From Paramacrobiotus richtersi (Eukaryota; Tardigrada; Eutardigrada; Parachela; Macrobiotidae), in the NCBI GenBank assembly GCA_034698045.1, contig JAQGAU010000253.1:1-33054 (forward strand): a stretch of DNA of 33,054 nucleotides, given 5' to 3'. The position numbers and the translations under genes were made by a program. A model generated the notes under the pieces. It was not told where the DNA came from. It searched no databases and worked only from the letters and a program-made list of their open reading frames with translations. Every line of letters begins with the position of its first letter. Position 1 is the first letter of the stretch. Shown here piece by piece: positions 22,400 to 30,862 of this stretch.

Positions 22400-24282
22400 T
22401 AACTCGTTATCTGTAGCAGATTTTAATTACAGGATTGCGTTGATTTCCGCAGTTTTCTGTGCACTCTTTAATATGTTGCTTTAAAGCTGCAGGTGCTGTT
22501 TCTGCTAGAATTCCAGTTTCCATAGTTTACTAGAACGTCCTGAACTGTTTACCAACGTTATCAGCTGGGACAATAGTTAAAAAGTAACAGAGCTATGCAG
22601 TAGTTCAGTTCCTAGCTGCCGGAGCTGCTGGATCGAAACAGGCGGCGAGTTGGAAAGGTCATCGCATGACATCGCGGCACTGTAGTGTGTAGCGCTTCTT
22701 GTTTATGCCACTTCGGACGGTTAAAATAAACATAATTAGAAAAACGGCAGCAAAACAAGCATGCTCCGCATCTGTAAAGATGTCTGGTTTGCGGACGTTA
22801 AATCCGCTCCTATCGAACCCTAGGCCGGTAAACCGGTAGTATCGGTTTCTCTAACCAACATGGCAAATTGTACGGGTTTGTGGCTAGATCAAGCGCACAT
22901 GCGACAACTAAAATTCGATAACAAATTTAGGCAGTATGCAGAGGTTCCTGGAAGAAGAAAAAAACTCTCCCGCTAAAATTCATCGGATACTGCCAGCTTC
23001 GAGGATTTCAACGCGATAAATCTCCGTCAGCGGACATGGCCGCCAAGTGCCAGCGGACCTGGCCGCCAAGTGCCGTTTATTCTTCGCCATCCTGGCTTTT
23101 TCTCCAGCCCCCACCAGCTCCAACCGCCATTAAAGCGAATGCACTACACAACTACGCGAAAGCCAAATTATGCACCATTTGGATATTGTGGATATATTTT
23201 TAAATGTTTTTCGTTATTGAGAGAATCTTTTTTTGTTTCACTGAGGCTCAGCTTCCAGTTATAACTGTGTGTACCGAGGTAAGTCGCTGCACGACGTAAA
23301 TGACTAGCAGTCAGAATCTAATGAATAACCAGGTCCGCACTGCATACATTCGAGGATCACAGAGCGAGTAAGATTTTACTTGAGCATGTGAAAAAAATAG
23401 TTTCGAAATGGAGAATTTTTCTGTCTGTCAAGGTTCGTACATTCCCACTATATAGAGGGAAAAACGTCAATCATCCCTTTCGGTAGGTTTAAAAGTGAGA
23501 GAGTTCTCTGCATGAATCTTCCGTCAAAAAGATCCCGACCGCAACAGCTGCTGCCGGTCGTTTCGTTAGTCCGTCAAAATTTTAGTATATTGCGTGATGC
23601 AACTGTCATGCAACCGGAGCAATCAATGAGTAGAAGTGACCAGTTCTTCAGTACGCCGACTGCTGAGCATTAGTTATTCTTTAGCTTGCCATTTGCTTCC
23701 TGCAGAATGTTTACACGGTCCAGCCACATATGCAGACGTTTCTGTTACCAATGGCGGATGGCATGATCAAGTCGATGACCATTATTATTGGCTGACAGTT
23801 TGGGTTGTAACTGCAAGAAGTAGCCAACTGAGGTGCTCAGCTTACCAGACACCTATAGACAATAGTGCACCTAAAAAATTTGTGAGTATATTTCCTGCAT
23901 TACAGGTTTTTTGTTTTTAGGCAATAGTTCAGCTAAAAGTTACGTAAGAACTCTGGTCAAACTGCGATGATGCATCCACAAAATTGCTGTAGTTTGGATA
24001 GCAACCAAAACCTGTTCAGAAAAGATAATAACTAATGACATCCGAAACCAACAACCACCAACAAAGTTGTAACCAAAAGTGCTCAAGAGAGTTGGTAGGT
24101 TGGCGAGCGGTCGACATAACGATTTACAAACCATAGGTCGCCATGCAACAGCTGCGGTTTTTATAACAATAATATTTATTGATTTTCAAGTGTCTGACAC
24201 AATTAATGACGATTTTTTAGTACTGTACTTTATCAAGCTTTGACGGCGCAAAGTTTTGTCAACTCGTAAAAGGTTACAAAAG
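22400..24282. other. Intergenic stretch upstream of the plus-strand Ly6 genes
   Basis: No gene recognised. It contains the 23-bp direct duplication at 23,028-23,073 and a TATA-like CTATATAGAGGG near 23,450. The latter is far from any proposed start. Confidence 0.45.
23028..23073. repeat. 23-bp direct tandem duplication
   Basis: Two adjacent copies of a GC-rich 23-bp unit (CAGCGGACMTGGCCGCCAAG then TGC), differing at one base. Confidence 0.95.
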
Positions 24283-27015
24283 ATGAAACCCTCGACAACG
24301 CAGATGTTATGGTGCTTACGACTGTTTCTGTTGCTCCAAAGATTTGAAGGTAGGTTCTACAATCATATGAATCGTAGAGATACTTTACATACGTATAATA
24401 AATAATCTCTTGCCAGCGACTAGATCAAGTTTATCATCCCTGGTTGCCCTTAGGTTTGGTTTGCGTCAGTGTCAAACAGATCTACCCAACTGTCACGTGC
24501 TACAAATGCGAAGCAAAAAGAGAAGCATGGAGTCCATCTTCGCTTCGTCAGGGGATTGTTACGGCGGGGGTATCATCATCTTCAATTTCGACCGTTTGTA
24601 AAATGGTCGACGGAAAACAGGTCTGCACGGACATGAACAGCGTGACGGAATCTGGCAAGAAGGCATGTTATAACACGCCGGATTTGAAAGGCGACGGTGG
24701 CGCTCTAGCCACTTTTGTTACGTACAACCCCACGAAGGACAGGGAGTCGAAATTAGATTCGATGCTGGCTTTGTTGCCTCTGCAGCCACTGTGTTTTACT
24801 AGACTGGACTTGGTGGAGCGGGCGGGACCTTACCCAGATGTGACCGCTAAGGAAAGGAGACTCGTCAGAGGTGGAGGCTTCCCGGGCGGCAGTCCCAGCG
24901 AATGCTATGATGCATCGGACCCCTCTACCCCTAAAATTACATCGAAATATTTGTTTTGCATTACGCCATATTGCAACACTATTACAGTGGATGAGATGTT
25001 GGATAGGTGTTTTAAGGATAAAAAGGTATGGCAATTGCAAAACTTAATCATGCCCACGCCATCTTGTAGCAACAGCGTTTTTCAACCGTATCGATTATAA
25101 GCCGGGTCCGAGCCGACAGCTGGGCCATTTAGATTTTTGCTTGTCATTCTGTGTTGAACGGTCTGCTGTTTGCTCCGGATAGCAGCTAATTAGAACCTGT
25201 TGGGATTATGAGCGGGCGTCGAGCGGTACGCATTTTGGAGGTCAGCATTCGCAAAAGATTAATGGCAAAATATTAATGAATATTATCTAAGCTTATGATC
25301 AAGCAGACATAGAATAGCTTCCTTCTCTGCTAGGCGCTGTCACTAGTCGACGGCAGTCGTAAGCGAACACGGATAAACTCTAAAGTTCAAATTAAGTTTT
25401 CGTTACTTTCTGAGGTATAATAAGGCAACGATTCATATAAGATCCGTGCTTCATAGAAAATGAGAACTTGCCATTCTGTGGCCACTGCACAGGCGTTAAA
25501 TAAATTTATGGCAAGTGGGAACAAGTGTAGCGGGAAGAGCATGCAAGTTTCCGCTAAAAGTGGAAACAGTTTTTAGCGGAAACAGTTGATGTTGCTGCAG
25601 AAACGGTCAATCACATTTGAGCTTGCCCTTAAACTGAAAAACTTTTGAACGACTTTGTGAGTTCTGCTTCCGAAAGATGCTCAACTTCGTTTGCATAGTG
25701 GAGTTTTTCGAAAAATACCTGGACAGTTAAAATTAACAAACCAAAGTAACCACTGGGCCAACAAGACAGTGCTTGCCGTTGTTCCCAGGTCGAAAAATAA
25801 CATACCCCATGAAACCTGTCCGGGATGCTTCCAGGCTAATCTGAGTGCTCTATAATATTCAGGGTAGCAAACTGCGATTATAACTGTTGTACGAATTCTT
25901 ACGGAATTTTAAACTGAAACAGTTCGAATTCGTAATGGTCCAATGGCCAACTACAGTGGAGTCTCCATGTATATACACTTCCAAATAATATACACGTTCC
26001 ATAATGTATACGATTTTTTTTAACCGAATAGACACCGTAGGCTTAACATTGGGGGGAATCTCCACAATGTATACACTTCTATATAATATACACACTCTGG
26101 CGCCATAGATTACTACCATACACTGCCACCTCTGTTCACTATACAGTCTCGGATTTTATACTTGTTGTTCTGTCAAACGCTTCCGTTATTTACGCAATTT
26201 TCTCTACACGATCTACTGGAAGGCAAAGATTGCAGCATTCTACTGTGGTCTTATTGATAACCTTTCTGAAAAAACTAATAAAAGTTGTTATACCAAGCAA
26301 ATAAAGGTTAAACAAAATTTAAAATCGCCTGGCCCGCCCTGGGGGGAAGGGGGGAGCGCTTGGGGGGCTAGGGGGCCACTTTCAAATTATATACACTTCC
26401 GTATTATATACAGAGAATTCTTAACGGAGGGTGTATATATTATGGAGACTCCACTGTACTAGACGACTCCAGTTTAAATTCTGTACGTGCATCCCAACAC
26501 AGGTTTGTATCAAAGTGACCAGTGGTAAAGCTTTTTGGGTTGTTCCAAGATGGCGTGGGCTCGACCTGTTCAAATCATTAGAACAAAGCGGCAGTTTACA
26601 TCACATGTTGCTGTTTTTGTAGATGTATCTGGATCCAGTGTGGCGTTCGCTCGAGGTGTGTGGTAAAAATTCGCTCAGCTAACTGACATCGTTTCTAATT
26701 CGGTATTTATTCCTGGGAGTTTGGTGTACGACTTCCCGTTCCTGAATTAGAAAACTGTTACTGCAGCGTGCAGGCCAACCTATTTTAAGTTTCGTTGGAA
26801 AAAAAAATTGCTCTGTACTGACTCAGTCTGATTTGTAAAAGGTGATTGGTTTACAGGTTTCCAATAACACATCGGCTGCCTGGTCGCAGCGGAATCATCT
26901 GACCGCCGTTTCTCTAATCGCGCCAATTGTGGGGTTGAGATCTGCTTTTCTTCGCGCTGCATTTATCGGATTGATCGCTCTCCTGGCACTAATTCCACTA
27001 TCGACCAGCCAGTAA
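24283..27015 (+). CDS. Ly6/uPAR-like secreted protein, first Cys-rich module
   Basis: Exons 24,283-24,349, 24,454-25,025 and 26,857 onward join in phases 1 and 0. The first encodes a signal peptide (LWCLRLFLLLQRFEG). The second holds a 10-Cys module opening VTCYKCE and closing FCITPYCNT, the Cx2C start and CN end of Ly6/uPAR domains, but longer than a normal 80-residue domain, with a GDGGAL..TYNPTKDRESKLD insert and a GGGFPGGSPSECYD stretch. Exon 3 reads NNTSAAWSQRNHLTAVS, then a hydrophobic stretch (AAFIGLIALLALIPLSTSQ), then TAA, giving 265 residues with a tail fit for GPI anchoring. That TAA is formed by the first bases of a GTAAAC donor. If the donor is used, the frame continues into the second module (27,094-28,054) for 465 residues. 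The exon structure is repeated in the paralogue at 30,863. Confidence 0.8.
25547..25583. repeat. Perfect 13-bp hairpin in the long Ly6 intron
   Basis: GTTTCCGCTAAAA at 25,547-25,559 is the exact reverse complement of 25,571-25,583, with an 11-nt loop that itself repeats TGGAAAC. Confidence 0.9.
25954..26456. mobile_element. pogo/Tigger-like MITE in the Ly6 intron
   Basis: The 503-bp element starts CAGTGGAGTCTCCAT and ends with its reverse complement (ATGGAGACTCCACTG), flanked on both sides by TA. TA target duplication plus a CAGTGGAGTCTC-type end is characteristic of the pogo/Tigger branch of Tc1/mariner-like transposons. Variants of the subterminal word TATACACTTCCRWATWATATACA occur in both arms and in the interior (near 26,070 and 26,390). 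No transposase frame is present, so it is non-autonomous. It lies inside the 1.83-kb intron 25,026-26,856 of the Ly6 gene; the homologous intron of the paralogue is only 708 bp and lacks it. Confidence 0.85.
26341..26375 (+). other. G-quadruplex-prone G-run cluster
   Basis: Four runs of five or six G (GGGGGG, GGGGGG, GGGGGG, GGGGG) are separated by 2-7 nt within 35 bp, in the interior of the MITE and on the same strand as the Ly6 transcript. Confidence 0.8.
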
Positions 27016-27093
27016 ACAACATTGTTGCAACACGTTTAAAATACTCCTTCATAAATTCACATTACAAAGCACTGAAAGTATTTCAACTTACAG

Positions 27094-28054
27094 GCAGTCG
27101 ACGGTGATGTGCTATACCTGCGGTAATCCTCTGAAAACGGGAATCATGCCTCCGGACACCGACTGCAATGACAAGCCGTTACAAGAAAGAAATATCGCCT
27201 GCCCTGAGAGAAAACTTGGCCCGAACACTCTGGGGATTGTTCTACCGCAGACTGGCTATTGCGCGACCTGGCTGAACGAAGAGTACGCTAACTATCCAGA
27301 AAAATCTGCTGGCCGTCCACTGAAACGGTGGTTAGAACGGGGATGTCTATACCCCAGCGGAGAACCAGACGATTGCTTGATAATTGATGAGTGGGCGGCG
27401 TATCCACTTCTGAAGCAAACATACCAGTTTTGTAAGGGCCAGGACTGGTGCAATGGCGGTAACGCCAGCACGTTTATTGGCAAGTGCTTGGGGAATACCG
27501 CCGTTGCTTCTATCAAATCCGTGAGTGTTTATAAACGTTGTGCGTTTTGTACGTTGCCCACACTTTCCTTGATGATGGTTTAGTCATTGAACGATAGCGA
27601 CGCGCTACGGAATTTCAAATATCCCACTCCAGTACCAGTAAGTGCTGATATTCGAATTTTCTTGTCGGGTGTTATCAGATTATTAAGTTTATAAATTATC
27701 TGTCTATCAACTTTTCCGTTGCGGACTAGGTCGACCGTGTGGAGACCACTGCCCTCTCGTTAACGACGTCGGTACGTGCTTGATATATGCTCATGGGTTC
27801 AATAGGGCTCGATTCGGCTTACAATTGTTAGTTCGAAAGATCGCTACAGACAGCAACATACCACGGTCGCTTCGGGCGGCATCGCTCGCGGTCAAGTGAC
27901 GCTGCGCTCGTATGTTTAGGTGATTGTGGATTCGGGTGACACCAATCAAAGAGGCAACGGGGTTTCTTCGGCTCATGGTTTAGTTCCGTGCCTAATCATC
28001 GCGATTGTTATGGCAGTAACCAGCTATTTCATTACCTACATCCCTTATGTCTGA
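27094..28054 (+). CDS. Ly6/uPAR-like second Cys-rich module with GPI tail
   Basis: Exons 27,094-27,520, 27,730-27,771 and 27,920-28,054 (TGA) join in phase 0. The first encodes a 10-Cys module opening VMCYTCGN and closing QFCKGQDWCNGG, again the Ly6/uPAR start and CN-type end, with NAS as a possible glycan site. A 14-codon micro-exon (VDRVETTALSLTTS) follows. The last exon gives a polar linker (DSGDTNQRGNGVSSAHG) and a hydrophobic C-terminus (CLIIAIVMAVTSYF), typical of a GPI signal. The first exon has no ATG: its acceptor needs a phase-2 partner, and the donor at 27,012 in the exon ending LSTSQ fits exactly. It is therefore either the second half of the gene beginning at 24,283, or a separate gene whose signal-peptide exon overlaps that exon. 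I favour the joined six-exon model but am not sure. Confidence 0.75.
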
Positions 28055-28450
28055 TTTGTGACCGGTCGTATGCTAGATCCTTGTTTGTCAGTACTGCTTA
28101 CCACCGCGCGCAGGATACAAATATTTCAAGTCGTGACTCTGGAGAATTACTTATGGAGCTACGTTTAGGTTGTTCTCGTTATCCATACGTGCTCACCAAA
28201 GAGCATCTTGGAAGCAAACGAAACTGCTCATTCTCCGTGTACATACGCGCACTTGCGGTGAATAGTTTACCTAGAAACAGAAGTGTTTGCTCTGTTTCTT
28301 TAGTTTGTTCTTCTGTTTGATGATATGATGGTTGAAGTTGAAGGTTCTAGCAAATTGCTTTGGTATGTTGCGGTCAACCATGCTGTTCGATGCTTTAGGA
28401 GATCTTGCCTTGAAACATGAAGACAATGAACTTCTGTTATTCATATGTTT
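28038..28450 (+). repeat. Non-coding part of the tandem duplication, copy 1
   Basis: Sequence after the Ly6 stop matches 32,495-32,990 in the same order and orientation. Examples are the CAGTAYTGCTTRCC / GATACAAATATTTCA block and TATGTKGCGGTCAACCA, followed by GAAGAYAATRAACT. The open frames differ between copies, so this looks non-coding or 3' untranslated. Confidence 0.7.
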
Positions 28451-28890
28451 CTTACTGCCACCGTCAAGCAGCTTGTGTTTCATATGTTCTGCACAGCAGC
28501 CCAGAATACATAAGCACTGAATATCGCCGGCGATATGCTGAATCGCGGTCCTGTATCAACGCAGCATTAGTACTACTGCGGATTAGACCAACAATTGCCA
28601 GGTTCGAGTCACACAGCAAAACGCACCAAATACGTAGCTTAATTTCTGCAAATAAACCAGGTTATAATTATTGGATAGTAATGGATACAAACGAACGTAC
28701 TGCAACATTCCTTCTTTAAAAACCAACAGATAAGAGAAGAGTAGATAAAAGTGTTTCAAAACCAATAAAGTAGACGTTTTACACCTGAGGTCCTGAAAAA
28801 TTGCTAGTTCCTTCAGTGCCATTACTGCGTGAAAGGACGCATTTGACTAATTCGCACTGGACGCATTGTGATTGGAGCATTTCCAACTTA

Positions 28891-29132
28891 CAAGGCGCCG
28901 GCACGTGAATGGACACGCGAATAATTCTGATTTTTTTTCCATAAATACTTTAAAATATATGAGTAATTAAAAACATTAGCTCGAGTCCATCCGAGTCACA
29001 GGAGCGGCGGCAGAAAATTCCAACAGCTGACGATTGTGTCGCGATGCTTACCTCCCTCGCATGAGCATGTGATTGTAGTCGCCGCTGCTACCGCCTTCCG
29101 CAGTGCCGCTACCTAAGGCCGTATGCAGTTTC
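28891..29132 (+). repeat. Left terminal inverted repeat
   Basis: Pairs with 30,214-30,455. It ends inward at CTAAGGCCGTATGCAGTTTC. GC-rich outer and inner ends enclose an AT-rich part with a TTTTTTTTCC run. Confidence 0.9.
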
Positions 29133-29379
29133 TGGCAATTTTTGACTTTTTAATTTTTATGCAACTCTTTATTTTGAAAATAAGTGCCTTTTTCGGAAAG
29201 CATCTGATTCTGACGTTGGATATTTTTACCTCCTGCTGTAAGCATCGCCAAAACAATGACGTTCCTTTCTCCAGCCTTTGCGAAACTATCCGTACTCTAT
29301 CCCCTGAGTCTATTGCCAAGTTTGTCTCCGTGTCATTCATCACCATCTCCCGTTTGACGCTGAAGTATCTCTTCTCATT

Positions 29380-29990
29380 CTTCTCGTGGCCTGTGTGTTT
29401 CTTGATCAACTCGCGTCATGGCCCCCAAGGTACGTGATCGACTTTAGCAACCTGTCCCTGCATAATCTCGAAAGCGAAAACCTGTACCTTCGCTCCAAAG
29501 ACGTCACCCTTGGAGTATGGCGCATCCCCCCAGGGCCCCTGATGCAGACCACACACCCTGATCTTCCAGTCATCCTGTACGTCCACGGCAGCACAGATAC
29601 CCCGCGCATCGTTCACGTGTGGAACTGTATGACAATCGGACACGGGATTCACGGTGATCGCTTTTGACTACCGTCTACCGGGGGTATGGCGACTCCAGTG
29701 GGGCGCCGTGGGGCCACCGTGATCTGGCACTGGATGTATTTGCCGTGTATGAATGGATCGAGGATGAAGGCTGACGGACGCTGGATGCCCCTTCGGATAT
29801 GCTCGAGGCCGCACGCAAATTCCCACTCTTATCTCCCTTCTAACGAACTTCAAACGTACACGAATTTCGGCACGGAAATGGATGTAGCGCATCTGTGTAA
29901 TACTTCCAATGCAGAGACTATCAGCCGTATGCTTGGGACATTCGGTAACGCAGATGGCCGTGGACCAACACATTTTCACTTTTATCAATG
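29380..29990 (+). pseudogene. ABHD12-like alpha/beta-hydrolase pseudogene
   Basis: ABHD12 is a membrane lysophospholipid (lyso-phosphatidylserine) lipase. From about 29,420 the frame reads PPRYVIDFSNLSLHNLESEN, LYLRSKDVTLGVWRIPPGP, then the oxyanion-side motif VILYVHGSTDTP, in the order seen in ABHD12. A frameshift moves the match to GFTVIAFDYR. Another leads to the family motif GYGDSSGAPWGH and DLALDVFAVYEWIEDE, ended by a stop. The next recognisable piece is APSDMLEAARKFPLLSPF. The stretch of about 50 residues in between that would carry the nucleophile elbow (G-x-S-x-G serine) is missing. There are no introns across the matched part, so it may derive from cDNA or an intron-poor source. It cannot encode an active enzyme. 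Confidence 0.75.
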
Positions 29991-30213
29991 AAAACAGTTT
30001 TAGTTGTCTTTTCGTCAGTTTGCAAATTCTGCGATTTTTTTTATAATTTGTTTCACGTTCGTTTTTCGTTCTTTGTTTTCATTCTGTTGTCAGAAAGAGC
30101 TTCCGCTTTATGGCCATTGTATTTACATCAAAACACACTGGGATTAGGACGAACTGGTAGCGATAATAATTTATTAAATAAGTGAAATACGCAAAACAGG
30201 AGCATTTACTTTC

Positions 30214-30455
30214 AAAACTGGATGCGGCCTTAGGTAACGGCACTGCGGAAGGCGGTAGTAGCGGCGACAACCAGCACACGCTCACGCGAGGGAGTTAAGC
30301 ATCGCGACATAATCGTCAGCTTTTGGGATTTTCTCCCGCCGCTCCTGTGACTCGGATGGACTCGAGCTAATGTTTTTAATTACTGATGTATTTTGGAGTA
30401 TTTATGGAAAAAAAACTAGAATTATTTGCGTGTCCATTCACGTGCCGGCCCCTTG
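30214..30455 (-). repeat. Right terminal inverted repeat
   Basis: Reverse-complement partner of 28,891-29,132, ending GGCCCCTTG at 30,455 and followed directly by TTA. Confidence 0.9.
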
Positions 30456-30862
30456 TTAGCTAAATTAAGGTTCTCTGTCGTGGGCCGAAATCGATCCAAG
30501 GCTCATCTTGTTCATATAATGGTGATGATTTCTTAGACGAAAATCCGCGTTGTCAGAGCAACTTCTTTCGTTCCACGAAGAATAAAGTAGATGGCTTGCA
30601 AAACGATCAAGTTATCCTACTGTCAGTTAATGTTTACTGACAATTTGTGAACCTGTTGATATCCAGAGCAACTAGCACCGAAATAATTACACCAATATAC
30701 TAAGCATCCACGACAAGAATTGTTACTTAAGGAACATTTGGTTAATTTGCCGTTGGGATTATAATTTCTCCATCCATCAAAGAGTTTATGCAAAGTCCTG
30801 AAATTTTCTGAAAACCTTACAACTGCTAAAAGGTGCCTAAGTTCCTAACTGTTTAATTAAGG

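Larger units (their letters stand above)
28891..30455. mobile_element. Long-TIR DNA element carrying a gene copy
   Basis: Terminal inverted repeats of about 242 bp (28,891-29,132 and 30,214-30,455) are roughly nine-tenths identical by eye, without obvious indels. They begin CAAGGSGCCGGCACGTGAAT. TTA lies immediately outside both ends, consistent with a 3-bp target duplication; TWA duplications are known from PIF/Harbinger elements, so that superfamily is a guess. There is no transposase. The interior holds an intronless, broken ABHD12-like hydrolase copy. The element sits between the two Ly6 paralogues. Confidence 0.85.

Noticed and set aside
25026..25100. Continuation of the Ly6 coding frame past the GTATGG donor (reading VWQLQNLIMPT).
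   Set aside because: The paralogue shows the same GTA donor and a similar short read-through, but both genes have a matching third exon (AWSQRNHLTA) joined in phase 0. The read-through is homologous intron sequence.
25859..26119. An 86-codon frame on the minus strand.
   Set aside because: It runs across the end of the MITE and its repeated TATACAC words, so it is not a gene.
28591..28620. T-loop-like GGTTCGAGTC suggesting a tRNA.
   Set aside because: No T-stem partner follows (ACACAG instead of a pairing strand), and no D-arm, anticodon arm or acceptor stem can be drawn.
29113..29437. Open frames on both strands just inside the left inverted repeat.
   Set aside because: They have low-complexity, hydrophobic or basic composition and no start or splice support. 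The plus frame may include the hydrophobic N-terminal part of the ABHD12-like copy but cannot be aligned confidently.
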